Part shown: positions 1 through 7,866 of the stretch, piece by piece | Layout of the letters: each line of letters starts with the position of its first letter | Numbering within the stretch: position 1 is the first letter of the stretch | NCBI GenBank assembly: GCA_004297845.1 | Contig: SCSP01000011.1 | Location: forward strand, 1-37,179 | Reading direction: 5' to 3' | Origin: Bacteroidota bacterium | GTDB lineage: Bacteria > Bacteroidota > Bacteroidia > Palsa-948 | DNA: 37,179 nt | Translations under genes and position numbers: made by a program | Notes under the pieces: model-generated | What the model was told of the DNA's origin: nothing | Seen by the model: the letters and a program-made list of their open reading frames with translations, nothing else | Database searches by the model: none

Positions 1-2
1 TA

Positions 3-125
3 TTCCTGATAGTCCCTGCTTTTATTTTTCTGTTGGGAACTATTATGGTTTATCTGGTATCATTAACGGGAGTAGTTATTACCAACCCGGCATATATTTT
101 CTCAAACAATAAAACACATGCTTGA
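3..125 (+). CDS. C-terminal end of a membrane protein (partial)
   Basis: An open frame enters from the left edge and ends at TGA 123-125, giving 40 residues. It begins with a strongly hydrophobic stretch (FLIVPAFIFLLGTIMVYLV) that would form one membrane helix, followed by a short polar tail ending NNKTHA. The stop overlaps the ATG of the GH130 gene at 118 by 8 bases, so the two are probably translated together. The fragment is too short to assign a family. Given the glycan genes that follow, a membrane glycosyltransferase or sugar transporter is possible, but that is only a guess from context. Confidence 0.55.
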   Translation, partial: FLIVPAFIFLLGTIMVYLVSLTGVVITNPAYIFSNNKTHA

Positions 126-1176
126 AGTTAAAAAACACGGAATTCTGCTTGATTCCACTGAGCTCAAATTTGAGAATCACGGTGTGTTTAATCCTGCCTG
201 TATTGAAGCAGATGGAAAGATTCATCTTTTGTATAGGGCAACAAGCAAGGGCAATTATTCTTCCATAGGATATTGTGAAATGAAATCACCTACCGAAGTT
301 GCCATAAGAAGCGAAAAACCTCTTCTTATTCCACAAGAGAAATATGAATCGCATGGAATAGAAGATCCGCGCATTGTAAAGATTGATGACACCTATTTTA
401 TGACTTATACTGCTTATGACGGCAGCAATGCGCTAGGTGCCTTGGCAACTTCAAAAGACATGAAAGCATTTGAGAGGCAGGGAATCATCACTCCGCAAAT
501 GACTTACAAAGAATTTCAACTCTGCATAGAATGTTGCGAAGGAGTGAATGAAAAGCATCTTCGTTTTGTAAAACTATTTTACGAACGGGCCGGAGAAGAA
601 GCTGCTCACAAACTCTTGATTTGGGATAAGGATGTTGTCTTTTTTCCGAGACAAATAAATGGAAAGTTCGCATTCCTCCATCGGATTTACCCGGACATAC
701 AAGTTGTTTATTTCAATGATGTAAAGGAACTAAGTAATGGTTTCTGGCGGGAGTACCTGTTCAACATTAGAAAGTACACCGTGCTTGAAAGCAAAATGCC
801 CTTTGAGGCGAGTTATATCGGTGGTGGTTGCCCGCCTATAGAAACTGAACGTGGTTGGCTTATGATTTACCACGGAGTAGAAGACACAAAGGAAGGGTAC
901 ATCTATCACGCAGGCGTAGCTCTTCTTGATTTGAATGACCCTACAAAGGAAATAGGACGATTGAAGTATCCGCTTTTTTCCCCAGAGCATGAATGGGAGA
1001 AACACGGAGTAGTAAACAATGTTGTTTTTCCTACGGCAACCCTCTTGAAGGAAGATACACTTTACATCTACTATGGTGCGGGTGATAAACGCATCGGAAC
1101 AGCATCAGTGAGTCTACAAGCACTACTCAATGAAATTAAAAATTCCTTCGAAGGAGTCCCTTCGGGAAAAAATTAA
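118..1176 (+). CDS. GH130-family glycoside phosphorylase/hydrolase
   Basis: A 352-aa cytoplasmic protein of the GH130 (DUF377) five-bladed propeller family. These enzymes phosphorolyse or hydrolyse beta-mannosides such as beta-1,4- or beta-1,2-mannooligosaccharides. Seen: the motif EDPR at residues 82-85, which holds the usual catalytic Asp; an aromatic-rich strand after it (IDDTYFMTYTAYDG); a CPPIETERGWLMIYHG strand near residue 240; and the C-terminal GAGDKRIGTAS strand. Length is normal for the family and no signal peptide is present. The start overlaps the preceding gene by 8 bases and the end overlaps the glycosyltransferase gene by 47 bases, so degradation and synthesis of a glycan seem to be co-transcribed. 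The sugar cannot be decided from sequence. The family is often mislabelled a pesticidal protein in databases. Confidence 0.85.
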   Translation: MLEVKKHGILLDSTELKFENHGVFNPACIEADGKIHLLYRATSKGNYSSIGYCEMKSPTEVAIRSEKPLLIPQEKYESHGIEDPRIVKIDDTYFMTYTAYDGSNALGALATSKDMKAFERQGIITPQMTYKEFQLCIECCEGVNEKHLRFVKLFYERAGEEAAHKLLIWDKDVVFFPRQINGKFAFLHRIYPDIQVVYFNDVKELSNGFWREYLFNIRKYTVLESKMPFEASYIGGGCPPIETERGWLMIYHGVEDTKEGYIYHAGVALLDLNDPTKEIGRLKYPLFSPEHEWEKHGVVNNVVFPTATLLKEDTLYIYYGAGDKRIGTASVSLQALLNEIKNSFEGVPSGKN

Positions 1177-3472
1177 ACCTGTGAACCCACTAAATGAAAT
1201 TTTATTCGTTAGTTCTTTTCCACCGAGGGAATGTGGAATAGCGACATATACGCAAGACCTGATGCAAGCCATCGGACAAAAATTCGGAAAATCATTTTCA
1301 TTAAAAGTTTGCGCACTGGAAAACAGTACGCAAAAAAGAGGGTACGGTGAAAAAGTGAAATATATTCTTAACACTTCCAGTCATTCACAGTACATTGATG
1401 TTTCGGAAAAAATTAACCGCGATAAAAATATTAAAGCAGTTTTCGTTCAGCATGAGTTCGGATTGTTTTCGGGAGAATATGGAGAGAATCTTCTCTCTTT
1501 TCTTTACACACTTCACAAACCCATTATTACTTCGTTTCATACAGTTCTTCCGAATCCCGACAGCAAAAGAAGAGATGTTGTAAAAGCAATTGTTACTGCA
1601 TCGGATTCAATAATTGTGATGACAGAGAATTCAAAAAGAATTTTGGAGAATGAATATTTTGTTCCTGCAGAAAAAATTTCTGTCATTCATCACGGCACTC
1701 ATCTTGTCGCATGTCCTGAAAGAAATACGATTAAAATACGATTCAATCTTTCCGGAAAACATGTCCTATCCACTTTCGGACTTTTGAGTTCGGGCAAGTG
1801 CATTGAAACCGCACTTGATGCGCTTCCTTCCGTTATTGCAAAATTTCCAAACACCGTTTATATGGTTATCGGTAAAACGCATCCTGAAGTCGTGAAGCAT
1901 GAGGGAGAAAAGTACCGTGAGTTTCTTGAAACAAAAGTTTGTGAACTTGGAATCCGGAAGCATGTAAAATTTGTGAACAGGTATTTATCATTAGAAGATT
2001 TACTGGAATATCTTCAACTTACAGACGTATATCTTTTCACTTCCAAAGACCCAAACCAGGCAGTTAGCGGTACCTTTTCATACGCAATGGGCTGTTCCTG
2101 CCCTGTTATTTCCACACCAATTCCTCATGCAAAAGAAATGCTAAGCGATAATGCAGGAATCATTGTTGATTTTCAAAACCCGAAACAACTTGCGGATGCA
2201 GCAATTGAACTGCTTTCAAACCCTAAAAAGAGGAGAGAGATGAGTTTGAACGCGCTTCATAAAATTCGTCCCACAGCTTGGCAGAACTCTGCTGTTGCTC
2301 ATGTTGAGTTATTCAAGAAGATTATGAAAACGGAACAACCAATAAAATATTCCATTCCCGAAATTTCGCTCAATCATATTAAAAAAATGACGACCGAATC
2401 CGGCATCATTCAGTTTTCCGATATATGCCGACCCGATTTGAATTCGGGCTACACGCTTGACGATAACGCGCGCGCATTGATTGCAACTATAAAACATTAT
2501 GAACTTACGGGAGAGCCGGCCGATGTCATGCTGATAGATGTTTATCTCAACTTCATCAAATTTGCTCAGCAGAATGACGGGAGTTTCCTCAACTATGTTG
2601 ACAAGTACGGAAATTACCATGAAAAAAATAAATATGTCAATCTTGAGGATTCGATGGGAAGAGCAATATGGGCGCTAGGAGAATTTATTTCGAGGGGACA
2701 TTTGCTTCACGGCTATTTTTCAAACCGCGCTGAGGGCGTGATGAAAGAATCATTAACTGTTATTCGGCAATTTGAATCGCCACGCGCAATTGCTTTTGTT
2801 ATAAAAGGTCTTTACTCATACAATTTAAAAAATAAAAATCCTTTCATTACAAATTTAATTTCAGAATTGGCAGATAAACTTACTTCTTGCTATCATAAAT
2901 CATCTGACAGCAGTTGGAAATGGTTTGAAGAATATCTTACTTATGCAAATAGTGTTCTGCCAGAATCTTTACTCTGCGCTTACCTTGCAACAGAAAACGA
3001 ACTTTACAAACAAATCGCAAAACTATCTTTCGACTTTTTGCTTGCAATCACCTTTGTTGACAAGAAAATCAAAGTGATTTCCAACCGGGGTTGGCACAAA
3101 AAAGGAGAAGCGAAGAATCATTTCGGTGAACAACCGATTGATGTGGCATATACCATTTCATCTCTTGATTTATTTTATGAAGTGTTTGGAGATGAGGAAT
3201 ACCGAAATAAAATTGAAACGGCTTTCAGCTGGTTTCATGGCAACAATCATCTTCATCAGATTATCTACAATCCTGCAACGGGCGGGTGCCAGGATGGTTT
3301 GGAAGAACATAATGTGAACCTGAATCAGGGTGCGGAATCTGCAGTGTGTTATTTACTTGCAAGAGTAATTATGAAAAAATACATTGAAGTGAAAGATGGT
3401 GTGGAAGAGAAAAAGCTGACATACATACCCATTGCATCAGAATACGGTAAAGAGAAAATTTATATTAAGTGA
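1130..3472 (+). CDS. GT4 glycosyltransferase fused to an alpha/alpha-barrel-like domain
   Basis: A 780-aa two-part protein. Residues ~20-400 form a GT-B glycosyltransferase of family 4: SSFPPRECGIATYTQDL near the N-terminus (nucleotide-sugar glycosyltransferase Rossmann start), FVQHEFGLFSGEYG, SVIHHGTH, and VSGTFSYAMGCSCPVIST in place of the usual E-x7-E loop, a variant known from a GT4 subgroup. Residues ~410-760 are helical with GYTLDDNARALI and EDSMGRAIWALG, resembling six-hairpin or AGE-type toroids. The ATG at 1130 lies 47 bases inside the GH130 gene. An in-frame GTG at 1181, just past the GH130 stop, is an alternative start that keeps the whole GT domain. A glycan-building role next to the GH130 enzyme is inferred; donor and acceptor are unknown. 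Confidence 0.8.
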   Translation: MKLKIPSKESLREKIKPVNPLNEILFVSSFPPRECGIATYTQDLMQAIGQKFGKSFSLKVCALENSTQKRGYGEKVKYILNTSSHSQYIDVSEKINRDKNIKAVFVQHEFGLFSGEYGENLLSFLYTLHKPIITSFHTVLPNPDSKRRDVVKAIVTASDSIIVMTENSKRILENEYFVPAEKISVIHHGTHLVACPERNTIKIRFNLSGKHVLSTFGLLSSGKCIETALDALPSVIAKFPNTVYMVIGKTHPEVVKHEGEKYREFLETKVCELGIRKHVKFVNRYLSLEDLLEYLQLTDVYLFTSKDPNQAVSGTFSYAMGCSCPVISTPIPHAKEMLSDNAGIIVDFQNPKQLADAAIELLSNPKKRREMSLNALHKIRPTAWQNSAVAHVELFKKIMKTEQPIKYSIPEISLNHIKKMTTESGIIQFSDICRPDLNSGYTLDDNARALIATIKHYELTGEPADVMLIDVYLNFIKFAQQNDGSFLNYVDKYGNYHEKNKYVNLEDSMGRAIWALGEFISRGHLLHGYFSNRAEGVMKESLTVIRQFESPRAIAFVIKGLYSYNLKNKNPFITNLISELADKLTSCYHKSSDSSWKWFEEYLTYANSVLPESLLCAYLATENELYKQIAKLSFDFLLAITFVDKKIKVISNRGWHKKGEAKNHFGEQPIDVAYTISSLDLFYEVFGDEEYRNKIETAFSWFHGNNHLHQIIYNPATGGCQDGLEEHNVNLNQGAESAVCYLLARVIMKKYIEVKDGVEEKKLTYIPIASEYGKEKIYIK

Positions 3473-3717
3473 AAGTTGCCGTATATAGCATCCATAAATT
3501 TGAAAAGGATTATCTGGAAAAAGCATTTAGCGGAAAACATGATGTAAAATACATTGGTAGTCCGCTTTCAATTGATACCGCCCCGCTTACTCAAGACTGT
3601 GATGCTGTTTCCATATTTGTGAGTGATGACGCCTCCGATCCTGTGCTTCAGATTCCGAGCAAGGCAGGAGTTAAGTTTCTTGCGCTCCGCTCCGCAGTAA
3701 GTAACACAAGTGATAAG
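3469..3717 (+). pseudogene. Truncated D-lactate dehydrogenase N-terminus
   Basis: From GTG 3469 (a GTGA overlap with the previous stop) the frame reads like the start of fermentative D-lactate dehydrogenase (D-isomer-specific 2-hydroxyacid dehydrogenase family): MKVAVYSIHKFEKDYLEKAF, then DCDAVSIFVSDDASDPVLQ and VKFLALRSA. This is the N-terminal catalytic-domain lobe of a protein normally ~330 aa long. After ~77 residues the similarity stops at about base 3696. The NAD-binding domain and the catalytic Arg/Glu/His are absent. The frame stays open through a seven-residue linker into the signal peptide of the next gene. The simplest reading is a deletion that removed about three quarters of the gene. 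The stub cannot be an active dehydrogenase. Confidence 0.75.
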
Positions 3718-4293
3718 ATGAACTTCTTAAAAACGATACGAAAGATTATTTTAATTTTCTTATTGGCATTCATGCTGTTTCCTTCCCTTTCTAAAGCACA
3801 AATACCGGGCGAAACTTACAGAACTATCAATGGCTCGATTGGCATAACATTCGTTTTAAAAGACACCGTTTTAATTGCCAAAAGCAATCAACTTTTTGTT
3901 TTTCTGAATTATGAGACAAGTGAAATATTAATCAGACTTGATCTGACAACTTTGAGAACTGGCGTTGATTCGATAGACAAGAAAATACCGTATATAAACA
4001 ATTGCGAATGGACATATAAAGGGAAATTAAGTATTCCTTATGTCAACACTAAAAAACATGGTCCGCAAAAAATAACTACCGAAGGCACACTCAGCAGTTT
4101 CTCCGGTTCAGGGAAATTTAACGGAAAAGGAACAATCACCCACATTTATGGAGGAGATATTTCCTGCGTGCTTTCCCTTACATTTAAAATGAATCTTGTT
4201 GAAGCAGGGTTATACGAGGGAGATTTGAAATCATTTAATGAAAACATTCAGATTGATATATGGCAATCTCTCTTGAAACGTCTAAACGGATGA
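3718..4293 (+). CDS. Small secreted protein, possibly YceI-like
   Basis: A 191-aa protein starting at ATG 3718. It begins with a textbook signal peptide: basic MNFLKTIRK, hydrophobic IILIFLLAFMLFPSL, then a likely cleavage site after SKA before QIPGETY. The mature part is beta-rich, with alternating hydrophobic strands and a stretch (SEILIRLDLTTLRTGVDSID) that resembles the strand-and-loop pattern of YceI-family periplasmic lipid-binding barrels. That assignment is tentative. The open frame continues upstream into a lactate dehydrogenase remnant. I chose 3718 because a signal peptide must be N-terminal to work. If translation started at 3469, the hydrophobic segment would sit inside the chain as an anchor. 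It lies just before the PEP synthase operon. Confidence 0.6.
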   Translation: MNFLKTIRKIILIFLLAFMLFPSLSKAQIPGETYRTINGSIGITFVLKDTVLIAKSNQLFVFLNYETSEILIRLDLTTLRTGVDSIDKKIPYINNCEWTYKGKLSIPYVNTKKHGPQKITTEGTLSSFSGSGKFNGKGTITHIYGGDISCVLSLTFKMNLVEAGLYEGDLKSFNENIQIDIWQSLLKRLNG

Positions 4294-4328
4294 TATAATC
4301 AATCCAATAAATTATTGAAAGCACCAAC

Positions 4329-6737
4329 ATGAAAAGCAACATTAAATACTTTAATGAAATATGCCTTCAAGATTTACCACTTGTAGGCGGGAAAAACGCT
4401 TCTCTTGGGGAAATGTTTCAACGATTATCTTCGAAAGGAATTAATGTTCCCGATGGTTTTGCCGCCACATCATCAGCGTATTGGGATTTTCTCGATAAAA
4501 ACAATTTACTAAACAAACTTGCGGATATTCTCAACTCTTTAGACAGAAACAAGTTTTCAAATCTCAGTGATGTTGGCTCAAAAGCACGGATATTAATTCT
4601 CCAGTCTCAGCTCCATGACACTCTGAAAAAAGATATAACAAATGGATATTCTCTTTTATTAAAAAAATATGGGGGACAGATTTCTCTTGCCGTCAGAAGC
4701 AGTGCTACAGCCGAAGACCTTCCTAACGCCAGTTTTGCCGGGCAACAGGAAACATATCTGAACATACATGGAGCAGATGAATTATTAAACGCTTGTCTTA
4801 AATGCTATGCTTCGCTTTTTACTGACAGAGCCATCAAATACCGCGAAGACAACGGCTTTGAGCACATGAAAGTCGCTCTATCTATTGGAGTACAATTAAT
4901 GGTACGTTCAGATAAAGCCTCCTCCGGGGTAATATTCACACTTGATCCCGACAGCGGTTTCCGGGACGTAATTCTCATATCCGGCTCATGGGGAATTGGA
5001 GAAAATGTGGTGAAAGGAAATGTGAACCCGGATGAATTTTATGTATTCAAACCCTCTTTGAAAAGAAATAAAATATCCATTATCAACCGGAAACTTGGAG
5101 ATAAAATTAAAACAATGGTTTATGCCGTTGACACGGCACAATCCTCTCAAGACGAAGAAACTGTTGTCAATATTGATACACCTGCAATAAAACGGGAACA
5201 GTTTATATTAAAAGACGATGAGATAATAACCTTAGGCAAATGGTCGCTTTTGATAGAAGAACATTATAGCAGACCGATGGATATTGAATGGGCGAAAGAT
5301 GGAGTTACAGGAGAATTGTTTATTGTACAGGCAAGGCCCGAAACAGTTTTCAGTCAGAAAAAAGGCGCAAAGTTCTCCACATACAAATTGTTAAAGAAAG
5401 GAAATGTTATCTGCAAAGGAATGGGATTAGGGAGCAAGATTGCTTCAGGAAAAGCGAGAATTATCCTTTCACCCAAAGAAGCATATAAATTAAATAAAGG
5501 GGAAATTCTTGTTACAGAAAAAACAGATCCCGATTGGGACCCTATTATGAAGAAGGCGGCAGCCGTTATTACCAATCAGGGCGGGCGCACCAGTCATGCA
5601 GCAATTGTTGCACGCGAATTAGGTGCAGTGGCAATTGTAGGTACTGGAAATGCAACAAAAGTCATTCAGGATGGTCAAGAGATTACTGTTTCCTGTGCTG
5701 AAGGCGAAACAGGGAAGGTATATGAAGGATTGTTAAAATGGGAAGAAAAGGAAATTGATATTGAAAAAGTAGTGATGCCTGAAACAAAACCTATGCTCAT
5801 ATTGGGTGATCCCGGGAAAGCATTCCGATTAAGTTTTTTACCAAATGCCGGAATTGGATTGATGCGTATGGAGTTTATCATCAACAATGCTATACAAATT
5901 CACCCTATGGCATTAAAACATTTTAAAGAATTGAAAGATGAAAAATTGAAGGAACAAATTGAAAAACTGACACACCATTATCCGAATAAAGAAGATTATT
6001 TCATTCATAAATTGGCTGAAGCCACTGCTGTAATTGCCGCTGCCTTTTACCCAAAGGATGTAATTGTTCGCATGAGTGATTTTAAATCCAACGAATATGC
6101 CAACCTGATAGGTGGCAAACAATTCGAGCCATTGGAATCAAATCCCATGATTGGCTTTCGCGGAGCATCACGTTATTATCATCCGCTTTATCAGGAGGCA
6201 TTTCAAATGGAATGTAAAGCAATGAAAATGGTACGAGATGATATGGGCCTGGAAAATATAAAAATCATGATTCCTTTCTGTCGCACATTGAAAGAGGCTG
6301 AAAAAGTGGTAAATATTCTTGCTGATAATGGATTAAAGCGAGGCGTAAACGGATTGGAATTATACATGATGATTGAAATTCCAAGCAATGCAATTCTCGC
6401 AGAAGAATTTGCTGAGTACTTTGATGGTTTTTCTATCGGCTCAAATGATTTGACCCAACTCACGCTTGGCGCAGACAGAGATTCTGAATTGCTCAGTGAA
6501 ATATTTGACCCATTTGATCCTGCGGTAAAAAAACTGATTGCTATGGCAATTGAAAAAGCTCATGAGAAAGGAATCAAAATTGGGTTGTGCGGACAAGCGC
6601 CAAGCGATTACCCGGAGTATGCAAAATTTTTGGTGGAACATGGAATTACAAGCATTTCCTTTAATCCTGATGCGTTGATAAAAGGAATTGAAAACATTAC
6701 TCAAGCAGAAAGTAAAATAGAATTAGCAATAAAATAA
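4329..6737 (+). CDS. ppsA: Phosphoenolpyruvate synthase
   Basis: An 802-aa cytoplasmic enzyme that makes phosphoenolpyruvate from pyruvate and ATP, giving AMP and phosphate, for gluconeogenesis. The order of domains is typical: an N-terminal ATP-grasp region (GGKNASLGEMFQRL near residue 20, AVRSSATAEDLPNASFAGQQ near 122), a central phosphohistidine domain with GGRTSHAAIVAREL and the phosphorylated His at residue 423, and a C-terminal PEP-binding barrel with GSNDLTQLTLGADRDS and CGQAPSDYPE (catalytic Cys 754). Length matches the E. coli enzyme (792 aa). It is the first gene of a tight + strand operon reaching to 13416. AMP released here could feed the AMP/thymidine-phosphorylase-family enzyme encoded five genes downstream, which is an inference. 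Confidence 0.95.
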   Translation: MKSNIKYFNEICLQDLPLVGGKNASLGEMFQRLSSKGINVPDGFAATSSAYWDFLDKNNLLNKLADILNSLDRNKFSNLSDVGSKARILILQSQLHDTLKKDITNGYSLLLKKYGGQISLAVRSSATAEDLPNASFAGQQETYLNIHGADELLNACLKCYASLFTDRAIKYREDNGFEHMKVALSIGVQLMVRSDKASSGVIFTLDPDSGFRDVILISGSWGIGENVVKGNVNPDEFYVFKPSLKRNKISIINRKLGDKIKTMVYAVDTAQSSQDEETVVNIDTPAIKREQFILKDDEIITLGKWSLLIEEHYSRPMDIEWAKDGVTGELFIVQARPETVFSQKKGAKFSTYKLLKKGNVICKGMGLGSKIASGKARIILSPKEAYKLNKGEILVTEKTDPDWDPIMKKAAAVITNQGGRTSHAAIVARELGAVAIVGTGNATKVIQDGQEITVSCAEGETGKVYEGLLKWEEKEIDIEKVVMPETKPMLILGDPGKAFRLSFLPNAGIGLMRMEFIINNAIQIHPMALKHFKELKDEKLKEQIEKLTHHYPNKEDYFIHKLAEATAVIAAAFYPKDVIVRMSDFKSNEYANLIGGKQFEPLESNPMIGFRGASRYYHPLYQEAFQMECKAMKMVRDDMGLENIKIMIPFCRTLKEAEKVVNILADNGLKRGVNGLELYMMIEIPSNAILAEEFAEYFDGFSIGSNDLTQLTLGADRDSELLSEIFDPFDPAVKKLIAMAIEKAHEKGIKIGLCGQAPSDYPEYAKFLVEHGITSISFNPDALIKGIENITQAESKIELAIK

Positions 6738-6771
6738 ATCACCATCAATCAACCATTTAAAAATAAAAACA

Positions 6772-7071
6772 ATGAAACAATATATTTTAACAGCAGTAAC
6801 AATCACAGCATTGTTATTTATCAGTTCATTTTCATACGGACAATGTTGTGGCAAAAGCTCTCAGGGCGGTCAAAATAAAAAAACCTGCAAGTCAGATTCA
6901 GCAACAAGCAATACAGGTATTGTTACAGAAACTGCAAAGTACTCCTGCTCAATGCACCCGGAAGCAGTTAGCGATAAGCCGGACGAATGTTCTAAATGCG
7001 GAATGGCTTTATCAGAAAAAAAGAAAAAGAAAAAAGAAAGGCACAAAGAATGCTGTGGAAATAAACATTAA
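6772..7071 (+). CDS. Secreted heavy-metal-binding-domain peptide
   Basis: A 99-aa exported protein. A signal peptide (MKQYILTAVTITALLFISSF) ends before YGQCCGKSS. Residues ~62-82 carry YSCSMHPEAVSDKPDECSKC followed by GMAL, the heavy-metal-binding domain (HMBD) signature found at the ends of copper pumps and CusB-type proteins, with Cys, Met and His ligands. The C-terminus is a Lys-rich run followed by HKECCGNKH, which could add metal ligands. The protein is therefore probably a periplasmic metal scavenger or chaperone. It sits 34 bases after ppsA and 27 bases before the SDR gene, inside the operon that also encodes a P-type cation pump. Which metal it binds cannot be read from sequence. Confidence 0.75.
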   Translation: MKQYILTAVTITALLFISSFSYGQCCGKSSQGGQNKKTCKSDSATSNTGIVTETAKYSCSMHPEAVSDKPDECSKCGMALSEKKKKKKERHKECCGNKH

Positions 7072-7098
7072 CAACATAAACACTAAAATCTAAACATT

Positions 7099-7854
7099 AT
7101 GGAAAAACAATTTGAAGGTAAAGTTGCCATTGTTACCGGAGGGAGTTTCGGTATTGGCAGAGCAGCATCCATTGCATTTGCAAAACGCGGAGCAAAAGTG
7201 ATGATTGCAGATTGGGTGGAAGACAATGAAACGCTGAATACCATAAAAGGATTCGGAGGCGAAGCAATTTTCTTCAAATGTGATGTGTCGGATGATACAA
7301 ATGTGAGGTTGATGATAGAAACAACCATAGAGAAATACGGGCGGTTGGATTTTGCTTTTAACAACGCAGGCGTGGAGGGAATTTCTGCCCCAACGCAGGA
7401 CTGTACTATAGAAAATTGGGAAAGAACGATCAATGTCAATTTGAGAGGCGTTTGGCTTTGCATGAAATATGAAATCCCACACATGCTTAAGCAAGGAAAG
7501 GGTGCAATTGTCAATAACGCCTCTATCGCTGGCTTAGTTGGCTTCCCGGGAATACCTGCTTATGTTGCTTCTAAACATGGAGTATTAGGACTTACAAAAA
7601 ATGCTGCGCTTGAAAATGCAAAACTTGGAATCAGAGTGAACGCAGTTTGTCCGGGTGTTATAAAAACTCCTATGATTGACCGATTCACAGGCAAAAACAA
7701 AGAGGTAGAAAAACAATTTGAAAATATGGAACCCATCGGAAGAATGGGACAGCCCGAAGAAGTTGCCGAAGCTGTTATCTGGCTTTGCTCCGATTCAGCA
7801 TCATTTGTTACCGGACACACAATGGCGGTGGATGGCGGTTGGGTCGCGCAGTAA
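7099..7854 (+). CDS. Short-chain dehydrogenase/reductase
   Basis: A 251-aa classical SDR of the FabG/glucose-1-dehydrogenase type, cytoplasmic, using NAD(P)H. Seen: the nucleotide-binding TGGSFGIG near residues 13-20, the acidic D after the second strand (MIADW, suggesting a preference for NAD over NADP), NNAG near residue 88, the catalytic triad Ser142, Tyr155 and Lys159 (YVASK), and the PGVIKTPM loop. The length is normal and the C-terminus (VTGHTMAVDGGW) is complete. The substrate is not predictable. It follows the metal-binding peptide by 27 bases and precedes the P-type ATPase by 12 bases, so it is part of the same transcript. Confidence 0.9.
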   Translation: MEKQFEGKVAIVTGGSFGIGRAASIAFAKRGAKVMIADWVEDNETLNTIKGFGGEAIFFKCDVSDDTNVRLMIETTIEKYGRLDFAFNNAGVEGISAPTQDCTIENWERTINVNLRGVWLCMKYEIPHMLKQGKGAIVNNASIAGLVGFPGIPAYVASKHGVLGLTKNAALENAKLGIRVNAVCPGVIKTPMIDRFTGKNKEVEKQFENMEPIGRMGQPEEVAEAVIWLCSDSASFVTGHTMAVDGGWVAQ

Positions 7855-7866
7855 ACCTGAATAAAA

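Noticed and set aside
4291-4301. TGATATAATCA before ppsA as a further CRP/FNR-type site
   Set aside because: The spacer between half-sites is 3 bases, not 4, there is no partner site 22 bp away on either side, and it overlaps the stop codon of the preceding gene.
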